A DNA stretch of 64,000 nt from Stichopus chloronotus (Eukaryota; Echinodermata; Holothuroidea; Aspidochirotida; Stichopodidae): assembly GCA_021234535.1 (NCBI GenBank), contig CM037842.1:9816001-9880000 (forward strand). The letters run 5' to 3'. How positions within the stretch are numbered: the first letter of the stretch is position 1; each line of letters starts with the position of its first letter. This document shows positions 10,801 to 21,235 of the stretch, piece after piece. The notes beneath the pieces are model-generated. The model ran no database searches. It worked only from the letters and a program-made list of their open reading frames with translations, and was not told where the DNA came from. The position numbers were made by a program, and so were the translations under genes.

Positions 10801-13800
10801 AATTATTTATGAAAACATTTGAGAGATAGATACGTAGTTGGAATGATGTTTTAGAGGCATTGGACGTTTACAAAAAAAAAAACAGTAACTTTAGTAAAAT
10901 CAAGGGTTCAGCTCCACAATATGCAACTGCGCTTTTTGCAATCACAATCGGAATATTTTGAGTTTTTTTTTTCCAAAATTGCGATGGGATGAGAAAAAAA
11001 TGCATTTCTCGAACCCCTGTAAGACAACTTACACAAAATAGCACTTACCCAGTTACGCAGTTACGCAGTAACGCAGTTACTTTCACTTACGCAGTTACTT
11101 TATGGTTATTACTTTATATTTACATTGCTGCCACCATTTTATATGGGTAATGACCTGATATTTCAAGACATAGGATATGTGTCAAAATGTCATACATTTA
11201 ATTGGTAATTGTGGTTGCAAGTGCGATCAAACATAATTGCTCTGTTTTGAAGCACCGTAATTACGCCATCTCTTTTGTCCTCGTATTGTAATTTTTCCGC
11301 AGACGATAAACTTTGACACAAATGGTTCGAAAATCTTTCAAATGAGAGAATGTACATTGCTTACACCAAATAAAGTGATCACAATGAACTACACGTTTAA
11401 AGTGTGGAAACACGTTATGAGGCAGACTGTGTCTCATGAAAACTCACCCCATATGAATGAATTAGATTTAAACCTTCTAGTATACCAGCTATTAGTCTCA
11501 TAACTTCAGATAAATACATTGTAGATTCAGAATCACTATGACGAAATGCTTGGAATAGCCTTCGATTAAGAGTGTCACACGAGAAATGTTCTTGTAGCAA
11601 ATGTAGTTTGGCTGCAGAAAAGAAAATGTTTTTCCAGAAATTATGTACGAATAAAGAAATTCAAAGAAATTCCATTACGGAAAACATTTTTTGTCGAGTG
11701 AAAAGTTCCTGTTTATTTAGATCATCTGTACAGAAAACAAATTGTTCAAGGAAAATAATCATAATAAATCACTTGAAATTAAATACGGGACTTCTATTTT
11801 AAGGGTAAGGAATATATGGAAACGTAATTTTGCGTAGATGACCTATTACATATTTTAAGAAAAATAAAACATTAAAGTAAAACTGTCATAAAAACAACAA
11901 AAGAAAATAACAGACCTTTCATAATTCCAATGCCTTCAACATTTATGGGGTATCTTGTTGAAGGTAAATCCAAAGCTCTTTTCACGAAGTCGTCCCAATG
12001 GATCTCTTTGAGTTGCAGAATTTTGTCTACGTTTGGTGAGCAGAAAAGGAAAAGAAAACAAAATCACCGAAAAGTTTTATATCGAAGGTACGCTAAGGTT
12101 GCTGATACCAGCTAAGACAAGAAATTATATAATCCACTCTGAACGGAACTTAATTAAAAAAAAAAACATTTCTTTTTTAAATAGGGCTATTTGTCAATAG
12201 TTTCATAAGAATAAGTTTCATAAGAAACTTAATTATTTGTTGTTCATCAATAGTTTGTCTACCCAAACTTTTAAAATGTAAATGATTTTATCTTCCGTTG
12301 CTCACCTTATGCATAATGTTTTGAGGAGAAGGCTTTCGCACATATTATTTTTTATGAGCATGAATGGTTCAACAGTGGACATATCTGCGTTCATTGTTTG
12401 TTGTATGTTGGTGCACTGTTAACGTTCTGAAAGACCCTATGTGGCTTATAAAGTTGTAGTCTCCATAACAAAACAGAATAATTGGACATGAGAGTGAAAA
12501 GAAATGTCTGACATATCATATTTAAAGCATTGATTCCTCATAAATGTCAAAGAAAATTCAAACAATCTATGGATTTGGTAAAAAAGGGAGGAACCTTAGT
12601 GACTTCCTCTATTTTGTGTACTATATTTTTTGTCTTATATTGATGTTGTTAATTTGGAAATAGAAGCATATATATATATTGGAATCGTATTTGGGGACCC
12701 CAATCAACCAATCTTTCGTTGTTGAAGAGCACTCATATGACCAATAATTAAGCATTCCATTAAATGTGTAATGTTTCTTCTTCTATAGTCATGCAATGAT
12801 TCTGTGTTAATCTCTCCTTCAGTCCAAGAACTAACATTGTCATGCTTAAAAAAAGGAGTAAAATATAAGGTTACCAGAATCTCAGTTTGTGCAGCTTGTA
12901 AGTCTTATTACCTGTAACAGTCGTCACAACGACACACTTCTTATTCCCTGTGCAAGATGGAATTGTCCCCATCCACCTGCTGCGCCAATGATTTATTTTA
13001 GTATTCAAGACAAGACAGATATCTTTTTCTGTAAACATTCTGCTACGGTTTGGACCTTGATTTTCTATGATGTAATAATCTGAAAGAAAGAGTTTTCAAG
13101 ATTATGTTTGATATTTCATCACAGATGAACAGCTTGATGACGTTATCATGACAAGCTTTGCATATTCAGTATAACGATATACTTATATCCCAACTGATGC
13201 ACTGGCTTTGATTCCGCTGACAACAAATGAGTAATACTCTCTCTATACATTGTATTTCTATACATGTACATGCCCATCAATCTCAATGATTGTTGTGGTG
13301 AGAAAAAAAATAACCCATATTAAAGTTCAAATGCTGTTGCAACCTTACTTTCTGACTGGTTTGAAGGATCGGAAAGGCTTGCGTCACTTGGTATTTTTGG
13401 TAAAATTAGCCTGGAAGAGGAGATAGACAACCATACGGCGTTAGATGAAGAATTACATTACAAAGAGGTTCCCCACGCTTTTCGAAGTTTTTTGTGTGTC
13501 AAGACCATGTGCAATGAACAAAGTACATATTGCGCTACACAAGTACGGTGTTTTTACCTAGGAGGTTGGGGCAGGGATCTCTGTATTGCTAAAGAAGGGA
13601 TAAAACGAAACATTCAATCAAGATCCGACATTGCACAGTCATTCAGTAGAAAACATCTAGAACAACGGATTTGTTATGCCACGCATTATATGAACCTTTG
13701 AAAATGCGAGAGACTGACTTATTTCCTAATGGACCAGTTATCGTCCAACATGTTTTGTTCCAAAACTACTTTAGCTACTTATTTTCGGTGAACATCATTT

Positions 13801-16800
13801 ACGCACTCTTATTTACTGATATTAAAATTATGTTTGAAGTACTACCAAGTACTTAAAGTTCAAAGCAGGCTTATGACAATTACATTATATCATAAACTCT
13901 GAGGAGCCAAGAGCTGGAATATTAAAATGTCGTTATGGCGCCGGGTCGATCACCATAACAACGAACACTTGCACTCCAATTTCATATCCATTTAATTATG
14001 CGAACCACTTTATTTATCAATTGCATTCACAACCAATTGTTACTAATTGTCACGACTTGCTACTAGGAAAGGAAATTCATTAATTCAACTTCTTTCTAAC
14101 CGCTCCACGGTCTCATGAATAGTCTTTCAGAAGACCATGACTCCTCTACTCCCTTTCTCTTTCCTAACCTTGTTGTTATTTCTCTTCCTTTTCATATATC
14201 CTTCTATAGAGTTCGTTATTGCTCACTTGAATTTCTTTTTTATTTTACCCACCTCAGAAATTTCTTATGGCTCCCTTCTGATCGCTCTTTTTCATGGCGT
14301 GCATTCTGATTACCGATCTCTTTTTTCTTTGCAATTCGTCAAGACACCTTTTTCTAGTACATCTATTGATAATATTACTAATTAAAAGGGACGTGAATCC
14401 CTTTCCAGATTGTGTGTGTGGAGGTAGGAATTTTTCACCATTTGTGAATAGCAGTCCTGGGCCGGGGAGGTCTAAAGGCAGGCGTGATTAGGAGGAATGA
14501 ACTTTGACGATGTTTACACAGCAAATGGTGGAATATTTGGGCACAATTCACTTTTAAATGTGGTGTCAGTTCGCAATCTGTGTATGGTGTGTTTTTTGCG
14601 TTAAATATTCTACATTTTAGTCATTGACCACAGCTTTTGCCTCATCATTTTTGAAAAAAAAGTGGGGACATTTGAAGATGTCTTCCCTTCCAAAAAGTAA
14701 GGGGGACGTCCATGCTAATTATTAAGATTTCTTCCATCCTCAAGTTTCTTTCTCTACGTGAAGTAAATATTGTTGTCCGATTACTCATATTGATAGAGTT
14801 ATACCATAATGAATTGTAACAAACCGTTTCCCCTTCTGCTCATGAGGAGCAAGAAGGGGAAACATACAGTTAAGACGTACTACAAACAGAAATGAAATCG
14901 GATATCTCTTACAGGCAAGTGGAGAAAAAAAGGAACGTATATGTGATAAAAAGTAAGTGCTTGAATGAAGATGGAATACTCTTCAAGAAGACTTTTGGAA
15001 TGATCTGTTTATTTACTTGGGCGTCTCTCTTGGGAAGAAACTTCGTGTAAACTGGCCATTTCAATAGATGATCGGTTGTCGCTAGAACTGCCATGATTTC
15101 TTGAAAAAAGAAGATAATAAAGGCTCATGAAAATTTATATGCTACGTCAGCGTTCATGCAGGGCAGCAACTCAAACATCAACAATTAAATTAAGTATGAC
15201 ATCGTGTAAAAACCGCAAACAATCCTGACAGTTCAGTAAATAACTACCTACACTTAGTTCAATGTTCCATGGACCAGTCAATTAAAATTTTACCAATTGT
15301 TTTGTTTTATTACTGAAACCATATCATAACCATCATTAGAATAACACGACAGATCAGAGCTCGCTTAACCAATATCGTGCCACTTCTTACAAGTTAAAGA
15401 ACTTTCACTACATTTATCGAGGGACTCAGTGGTTGTGGGAGTTTATTAATTATTGCTTAACACTAAGCTTATTTGTTTTACTTAGGTAGCAGTTTTAAAA
15501 TACACGAAAGTGAAATCCATCCATGGCATTTTTCCTTTTGCCTTTGATATGAGTAGCAGGCGTAAGGAGTTGCAGAGAACAACAACGATTGATAGATTTT
15601 ATGGCATAAAATTTATCCATGCCAATGAAAAGAGACTATAATAGGTGACGTGAAGAGCAGGCGTGTAAATATTTTTAATGTCTTCCTTTTTAGATTATTA
15701 GACGCTTAAGTTACGAGTTCATTTTGTATCTTCTTATTTCTAAAATCATCACTCTCAAAGAATATCAATGAATGTTGCAACTTGCATAAAGATGAAATAA
15801 CGTACAAGCTGGATCATATGTAGGTATGGTAATCTACTCACATTAAATTCTTGCTAGTATTGCATAATGATCTACTTGACACAGGTATTGCTTATTATGT
15901 TACTGGGTTTTTTTTTTTCCGCAATGAAAATGGACTTACCTAATGGACAATTGTGACACGGCTGATGTCAAAATGGCTTCACAAAGGAGAATAAAAGCAA
16001 ACAGAAGCATCATAGCATAATCGACATGCAAAGAAAAGAATTCTGCAAAAAAAGTTATGTATGTGTTCAGTACATCAACAATCATATTCAGATCATCATC
16101 CATCCAGCTCCTGCACCTTATGTTCTTAACATTATATAATTGGACGCTTACCTTTCAGATATGCAACTCCTTTAGGCTTACACAAGCAAAACAGTATAAC
16201 AATACTGATCACAGATCCAACTGTTATCCATTGTAAAGGAGAATTTCCTGAATTTTCTGAAAAAAAGTAATCCATGATATGAGAGAACAATTAAATTCCC
16301 TGTCTTTAATACATACTGTATTTTTTGTTGTTGTTGTTGTTATTTTGCGGAATTGACATCATTGCAGTTCTGTAATGGTGTAGTTGTTACTTTCATATAC
16401 AATGCTTTTTGACTTAATGAAATGATTTAAATGACCATTAGAATACTTTGTATGCAGTTGCGCAGCATTTCAAGCACTGGCTATAAGTCATTTCCGTGAA
16501 GTAAATATGAAGTTAATAAATGCATTTTAATGGATTCAGTAACTTAATGCAAATCGACAGATGAAAACCAGTGAAGAACAACTTTGTCGTTAATTACTGT
16601 GTTAACTTTGTAATGTTTAGAACTTAGGTGAACGTTGCAACCTTCCAGAAAATTGTATGAGCAATCGATAAAGAAACTCTACATTGATAGTATCATTTGA
16701 TGTAACTTACGTATTATTTAGTGTGATTATGAACGAATGGCAGCACTTGTCATTTACAATTAATCTTGTTACTTTCCAAGTGTTTCTTACGTTTTAATTA

Positions 16801-18165
16801 TTTCACTTTAACAAACAATATCGACATTTTCCAACATAGGTATTTGGTAGATGCAGAGTTTACTTATTAGACCTTTAGTCACCAAACTTGAGGTAACTGC
16901 GTCCCCGCCATTATACAAATTTAACCCGGTAATTGGAGTTAAACTAGTCGCTGCGATAAAGAGGAACCATTACCAATATATCCAATTACTGTAAACTGAA
17001 TTTCCCCAGTTAAAACGTGTCCTCTTTCTAGCAGTATTTGCAAGAAATGATTTCGCTCTCGTCTTTCGGGGTAAACGGAAACACTCCTTGTAATACTGAA
17101 TTCTGAGTAAGGACATTTTCTGCTAATTCCCCTATATTTTCCTGAAAGTAAATCTGTTCTTCGTTGACTTCACAGGTGAGGAAGGAACTACGTCTGACGT
17201 CAGATGCGACAAACGTTATTAGTACCGCCTCTTCAACTGGTAGGAATACTGTATCCGATACTTCTTTGTCATTGATGTAAAGAGACAAAGTTGGTGCGGC
17301 TGAAATGAACAATGAGTACGTTTAGCAAAAAATGTTTTCAGGTCATGTGGCTGCCTATGAAGTTCAAGTCCGTAGAACTGTAGTTGTATAAATTTATTTG
17401 CTAGGGTATTTCACAAAGGGAGTGCGAAAAATAGTCTCTATGGTATGGGGTCACTTTTCCTTACAAAGAAAACAAAAAGAAAGACGAAATGACAGTGAAT
17501 ATCCAAAACAGATATTGTCGTGGTAAGAAAAAAATATTTTAGCAGTTCGCAGGTATTTCCATTACACGTACAGACACTAAAATAAACGGTATTTTATAAT
17601 AGTACATAACCTTTCCCAACAACAAAAAGGATAAACTTGTATCTCTATCCCATTGAGCATTTATTTGCATTATTTTAAATCGAGAACTGAAAATTAAAGC
17701 AGGTGTTTGCCTTTAATGGATATTAATAATTTGCTCTGAACCTAAAAAGGGGTATTTAAAAATTTCTTGAGTATTGTTCTATAGTATTTATATTATATGA
17801 ATAATACTCAACACTGGACAATGTTTATACATGTTTTGCCTAGATAATAAGCTTACGGTACACCATTGCAGTTAGATTATTTGCAGTATTCACTTTTTCG
17901 TCGAACAAGTCACAAATGCACCTCGCCAGATCCCCATCAGTTGTTTCACTTGCTTCATAGGAAAAGAATGCTTTGAAGATGAAAGTGGCATCTGGTATTT
18001 CAATTGCGGAGGCTTTGCCAATGGGTACTATGTTGTCATTCATGGAAAAATTAAAGTTGGGAATCGGCTTAGCCCCGGCAACGAAGCATGTTAAGTTTAC
18101 AATTTCGTTGCTAGCAGTGTATGCTACATTAGATATTTCCTTTCCATTGGCTGCTATTGTTAGCG
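7698..18165 (-). CDS. Ig-domain receptor tyrosine pseudokinase, 15 exons, 5' incomplete
   Basis: This is a spliced gene read right to left. Exons: 18165-17857, 17299-16974, 16256-16152, 16042-15940, 15099-15017, 13588-13558, 13410-13349, 13079-12912, 12026-11916, 11611-11448, 10101-9982, 9881-9773, 8950-8884, 8327-8246, 7835-7698. All introns have AG/GT ends, and codon phase matches at every junction, giving about 658 residues. Order: Ig A (1-103), Ig B (104-212), two hydrophobic segments (about 213-281), juxtamembrane (282-340), kinase fold (about 341-613), tail (614-658). The kinase keeps SPEAL, SDVWS and RRPS landmarks but lacks the glycine loop, VAIK lysine and HRD aspartate. It is therefore expected to act as a membrane scaffold or allosteric partner rather than an enzyme. 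One base is missing in the second Ig exon. No signal-peptide exon was found. The fold assignment is firm; ligand and partners are unknown. Confidence 0.85.
8246..8327 (-). CDS. Pseudokinase receptor exon: subdomain XI
   Basis: An 82 bp exon encodes NKLLYRRWHQVCPRRPSVRE followed by IKESYQK. This matches the end of the tyrosine-kinase fold: a Leu-Tyr pair, a tryptophan, then the invariant arginine in RRPS. Cys of the usual Cys-Trp pair is Arg here. Donor GTAAAC, phase 0. Confidence 0.85.
8360..8530. repeat. Minisatellite in a pseudokinase intron
   Basis: The motif with ACAGTGATTAGTGATGTGAT followed by CTTGATTTTGTTATT recurs about three and a half times at 50-60 bp spacing. It lies between the exons at 8246 and 8884. 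Confidence 0.7.
8884..8950 (-). CDS. Pseudokinase receptor exon: C-lobe alpha-G
   Basis: A 67 bp exon (phase 1 in, 2 out) encodes DTMCEDHIEVPESQVTHYEE plus an Ile and a split Arg. It replaces the usual loop and alpha-G helix after the WEILT motif. Acceptor TGATCCAG, donor GTAAAA. The split codons at both ends join correctly. Confidence 0.75.
9773..9881 (-). CDS. Pseudokinase receptor exon: SPE motif and alpha-F
   Basis: A 109 bp exon encodes MSCSFNDFSPEALHRNEYSQ and PSDVWSAAVVIWEILT. The APE motif is SPE, the structural alpha-F aspartate (SDVWS) is present, and WEILT is typical of tyrosine kinases. It is the most conserved exon and gives the family identification. Donor GTAAAC. Confidence 0.9.
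9982..10101 (-). CDS. Pseudokinase receptor exon: degenerate catalytic loop and DFC
   Basis: A 120 bp phase 0-0 exon encodes FLHPGLSTKKILVIDKGFCK then LYDFCLSQDAPKITLYRKSE. Position for position, HRD has become HPG, the catalytic-loop Asn is Lys, and DFG is DFC. The metal-binding Asp of DFG is kept but the catalytic base is gone. Flanking beta strands (KILVI, FCKLYDF) are well preserved, so the fold is under constraint although catalysis is not expected. Confidence 0.85.
11448..11611 (-). CDS. Pseudokinase receptor exon: hinge and alpha-E helix
   Basis: A 164 bp exon reads LHLLQEHFSCDTLNRRLFQ, then a serine-rich insert, then LSEVMRLIAGILEGLNLIHS. The last part is a recognisable alpha-E helix (compare the common pattern of a hydrophobic helix ending Gly-x-x-Tyr/Leu-Ile-His-Ser) directly before the catalytic loop. 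Donor GTGAGT, phase 0 out. Confidence 0.8.
11916..12026 (-). CDS. Pseudokinase receptor exon: alpha-C region
   Basis: A 111 bp exon encodes KILQLKEIHWDDFVKRALDL followed by PSTRYPINVEGIGIMK, occupying the alpha-C helix and following strand. No clear alpha-C glutamate aligns with the usual salt-bridge position. The acceptor is CAAACGTAG; the donor GTCTGT is a weak GT site, the poorest in the gene. Phase fits both neighbours exactly. Confidence 0.7.
12912..13079 (-). CDS. Pseudokinase receptor exon: N-lobe with lost ATP-binding motifs
   Basis: A 168 bp exon (phase 1 to 1) encodes the start of the kinase N-lobe. The glycine-loop region reads INHWRSRWMGTIPSCTG, with only one of the usual three glycines. 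The strand that normally carries VAIK reads KKCVVVTTVT, so the ATP-contacting lysine is replaced by Thr or Val depending on alignment. Strands of the right length and spacing identify the lobe despite motif loss. Confidence 0.75.
13349..13410 (-). CDS. Pseudokinase receptor exon: juxtamembrane to kinase linker
   Basis: A 62 bp exon between a CTCTTCCAG acceptor and a GTAAGG donor encodes LILPKIPSDASLSDPSNQSE. It joins in frame to NYYIIENQG, a tyrosine-containing segment just ahead of the kinase fold, where many receptor kinases have regulatory tyrosines. Confidence 0.75.
13558..13588 (-). CDS. Pseudokinase receptor 31-nt microexon
   Basis: This 31 bp microexon lies between TTCTTTAG and GTAAAA. 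It adds IQRSLPQPP plus two split codons (Thr before, Arg after). It is required for phase: the upstream exon leaves one base and the downstream exon needs two. It carries a short proline motif. Identified purely by splice signals and phase, so less certain than its neighbours. Confidence 0.6.
15017..15099 (-). CDS. Pseudokinase receptor exon: juxtamembrane, Ser-rich
   Basis: An 83 bp exon (phase 2 in, 1 out) reads NHGSSSDNRSSIEMASLHEV then SSQERRP. It is polar, serine-rich and basic, typical of a cytoplasmic juxtamembrane. Only this frame matches the phases of both neighbours. Confidence 0.7.
15940..16042 (-). CDS. Pseudokinase receptor exon: second hydrophobic segment
   Basis: A 103 bp exon, phase 1 in and 2 out, has a strong acceptor (T-rich tract then GCAG) and a GTAAGT donor. 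It encodes FFSLHVDY followed by the hydrophobic MMLLFAFILLCEAILTSAV. A second membrane-length segment only about 18 residues after the first is unusual for a receptor kinase. Either both span the membrane, the second is a re-entrant or interfacial helix, or the two exons are used alternatively. Confidence 0.7.
16152..16256 (-). CDS. Pseudokinase receptor exon: transmembrane segment 1
   Basis: A 105 bp exon, phase 1 in and 1 out, encodes a short linker (NSGNSPLQ), a hydrophobic stretch WITVGSVISIVILFCLC and a basic stop-transfer KPKG. This is the expected membrane anchor directly after the last Ig domain. Because it is phase-symmetric it could be skipped without changing frame, leaving only the second hydrophobic segment. 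Confidence 0.8.
16974..17299 (-). CDS. Pseudokinase receptor exon: Ig-like domain B, frameshifted
   Basis: Canonical splice ends bound a 326 bp exon. It starts in frame as APTLSLYINDKEVS with cysteines in FLTCEV and EIISC. Just after EIISC, near 17040, the frame runs into TAG at about 17026. The next frame continues as QILLERGHVLTGEIQFTV, a normal Ig G-strand ending, and leaves phase 1, as the next exon needs. A 327 bp exon would be fully open, so one base is missing relative to an intact version. It may be an assembly error, a null allele or real decay. The exon is phase-symmetric, so skipping it would restore the downstream frame. Confidence 0.75.
17857..18165 (-). CDS. Pseudokinase receptor exon: Ig-like domain A
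   Basis: A 309 bp exon, phase 1 in and phase 1 out, encodes one whole Ig-like domain of about 103 residues. The B-strand cysteine is in VNLTC and the F-strand cysteine in LARCIC. The acceptor follows a TTCTTATTAG tract and the donor is GTAAGC. NLT sequons occur in VNLTC and NNLTA. The symmetric 1-1 phase is the usual arrangement for shuffled extracellular domains. It is the first exon I can place; an upstream exon ending in phase 1 is required and was not identified. Confidence 0.8.
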
Positions 18166-18699
18166 CTAATAAGAACAAATATAAAACATTTCATCTGAAT
18201 AATTGTCTTGCTAGAAATACAAAATTTGATTGTAAGAATGAAATTCGATGCTATCTCCAATTGGGTCTATCAGTGTTTTGTGAAAGTTTACCCGGTTTGC
18301 ATTTTCCATTTAGTATATTAGATTTAATAAAATGATCAAATATAGTGGGTACCATTGTAACATTTCATTAATAATTTTTTAAATACTCAACAGGAAGAAG
18401 TGATACATTATATTTTACAAGTCCATGGCCTTCATGGGATACATGTCAGAGTTTCGGTCTACCCTGAGGTGATGAGATAAGCAGAGAAGTGCACACAAGA
18501 CATATGACTTAACAAACAATATATCAATGGAGTAATAGGAGCAATTGGAATAGTTAAACATTTGTATGTATATGTCGTTAGGTATGCAACGATCCTTACC
18601 ATAGCCATAAGACTACCAACTGTGAAAAGCTATCGTATAATTCCTCTCAAAACCTGTTTTATGTATTTTCCTAACACACGCTACTTCTTCAAATTCTTT

Positions 18700-18946
18700 G
18701 TTCAACTGGTATCGCAAGAATGTGTGAACTTCCCATGGTTTGTTGCTGGGCCTAAGACGATTCCCAACTTATATTTCTCTGTAAATAACAACGTAATTCC
18801 CATTAGCAAGACATCACACATTGAACTGCCAAATCACACTTGAAGCAAGTTACACTGACATATGAAGCAAGTGATATAGACCCGGTGTCTTGTACTTGTT
18901 CAAAATGTTGCAATTGCAAATAACCTTAGTTTAATTGCGTATGGTA
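18700..18946 (+). pseudogene. Inverted decayed copy of Ig exon A
   Basis: On the plus strand, NFPWFVAGPKTIPNLYFSVN and NNVIPISKTSHIELPNHT match Ig A of the minus-strand gene (NLTCFVAGAKPIPNFNFSMN and following). It ends at a TGA near 18841. Further on, in other frames, TYEASD and IANNLSLIAYG match YEASET and TANNLTAMVY of Ig A. The B-strand Cys is now Trp. Stops and frameshifts show it is not coding. It sits head to head with its parent about 0.5 kb away, so it arose by local duplication with inversion. Confidence 0.7.
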
Positions 18947-18949
18947 AAC

Positions 18950-21230
18950 ACATTTTCAATTTTATAAACATTTCCAGTGAGGAGTTTAATCTATAAGCGA
19001 AAGAAGTGATACCTGAAATTACAAAATGAAAAGATATTTGAAGTGACTTTTTAAATTATTGTTAGCTGTAGATAACACAGTAATAGTTATAAAACAGATT
19101 TAGCTACTTTTAGTTTCATAGTTTTCAATAAACAGTGAAAAAGGTACATAGATAGTTCATGCCTTCCGTTTTTTTATTATTCTGAAAAGAAGTTTATGCA
19201 TGTGTTGAGTTTATTTAGTAACGTGTAAATGTAATGAAAAATAGGAGTACTTAACATTCTTGCTTATCACTTTTGGAATTAGTAGTCAATTCCTCTACCA
19301 AGATTATATATCATGAATGTTTTGAACGGCCTGAGTCTCAGTCAATTTACTACTTGCTCTTTAGGATGTATATACTCAGCAAAAATTAACGTTGGGCTTT
19401 CATATATATATAAGCAACGTTTAGATAAATTTAAGTTTAGTACTCCATTTGAAAACGTAAATAAATCGATCAAATGTAGATGCAAAATTCTTTTCGTAAG
19501 TTTTCTGAGGGTTTTGGTCTTTGTATTCCAGTCTATGCATTAGCATCATTGTTATCGTATTTAAATACTTTTTCACTTGGCTCTGTTTAGTAGGAACTTT
19601 CACAATGTCTTAATTATACTAACAACAAACAAAGCGATGCATTCACAATCTTCACATTCATGTTAAGACTCGCCAGGTATGACGTTCGAAATTAACGGGG
19701 GATACAGTACCAAATTCAAGACCTGTTTTCCCTGAAAAGGAGAAGACACCACAATGATTTGTAAAGCTATTGCCGAGAGGGTGTCGATATCTGGTGTAAG
19801 GACGATTAATGATAAGTCTGTAATATCTCAAGGACCTGTGTTCACTACACAAAATTCAAAATCCCAATCCTAATTGACGCTTTCCCAGAAGCAAAGTACT
19901 ATATGATTGGTTGCAGCAGCTGGCTCGAGAACCACATTGGTCTTGACAATGAATGGTATATTTGAAATGAACTCAAGTACATACGGTAAGGTAAAATATA
20001 AGAACTAAAAATTCAAACCTTGAAATGTTGACATGAAAATTATAATCCGTTGATTACCTGAATCGAACTAAGCTAACTATAATTCCGTATATCCAATATT
20101 TACAGAATGTATTGCGATAAAGTCACCTGTCAAATGTAGTTACATATTTGTTATTAAAGTAACCCCTTTGTTCATTTGCGCCTATACGTAATGGAACTGC
20201 ATAGCATTGAAGAACAGCTCAGCCTGTTGTTTGGAAATCTGCTATATAGAAGCCAATAGAAAGGTTTGACAAAGGATCACACTCTCCTGCTTGCTTTTGT
20301 TGTGGTTCTTGTCGCATTTGATAAATCTGAGTCTTTTTTCCCCTTTTGTTTCTTTTCTTTCCACCGTGGAAGCACATTTGACTTAGTTGAAATAAATGAA
20401 AGATGAATTAGAATACTGCTCTCAAGAATATTAAAATTATATTTCTGAACGGACGATATTGTTTCTGCTTTGATCAGTCAGCACAATAAATGAAAGGTGG
20501 ACTAGAATACTGCTCTCAAGGATATTAAAATTATATTTATGAACGGATGTTATTGTTTCTGCTTTGATCATGCAGCACAAGGTGGAAGAAACCCAGGAAA
20601 AAAAAACAGAAAAAAAAACAATCAATTAATGGTGAAGTTATGGGTGATCCAGTGTAAAGCTGCAAATGTGCAAGAATACTGTAAGGGCATATATCAATAC
20701 AAGGACAACAATATCTATCTAACCATATCGCTTGTCATACCTTCTAACTTATGTCACATATATTCATGTGCAATTGCACAACATGGGTAATGAATTAGGA
20801 ATTTGGTAGTTGAGGGTATCATATTGAGATTTAAAATTTTATCCATTTAAATATCTCATTACACCATAAACTAAGAGTCTCAAAGTCAATAACATTTAGA
20901 GAGAACATTTGTTAATCGTTGCTAGAAAAGTAAAAGGTAAAATGTATTGCAAATGATGCACTTTTTAATTGTTGCCATTTTCAAGGAAATATGCCAAAGG
21001 TTATTTCATACAGTAGCAGAATTGGTACAATATAAACCATTTCGAAATGTCTATGTTGGTGTGTCTTTTTTATCAAGAAGTTCAAATAATCAATGAAATA
21101 GTATCACCTTAGAGGATCATCAACAAAACTGTTGAGTTTATGGGGAAACATACCTCTGTTTCCTGTGTTAAATACACTTTTTGGGTTGAGAACAAGAAAA
21201 GTGTTTACAACTTACAAGGATGTCACTACA
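18950..21230. other. Non-coding stretch upstream of the pseudokinase exons
   Basis: This should contain an upstream intron and the missing 5' exons of the minus-strand receptor, but I found no convincing signal-peptide exon. Apart from the tandem duplication at 20.4 kb nothing is recognisable. Confidence 0.4.
20392..20580. repeat. Tandem duplication of about 97 bp
   Basis: AATACTGCTCTCAAG through TTGTTTCTGCTTTGATCA occurs twice in succession with few differences. The minus-strand ORF over it (MIVFFSVFFSW start) has a hydrophobic beginning but no fitting donor. Confidence 0.85.
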
Positions 21231-21235
21231 TTACC

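Noticed and set aside
20437..20625. Minus-strand ORF starting MIVFFSVFFSW as the receptor's signal-peptide exon
   Set aside because: No phase-1 donor follows, and it is part of a recent 97 bp tandem duplication and a poly-A/T tract.
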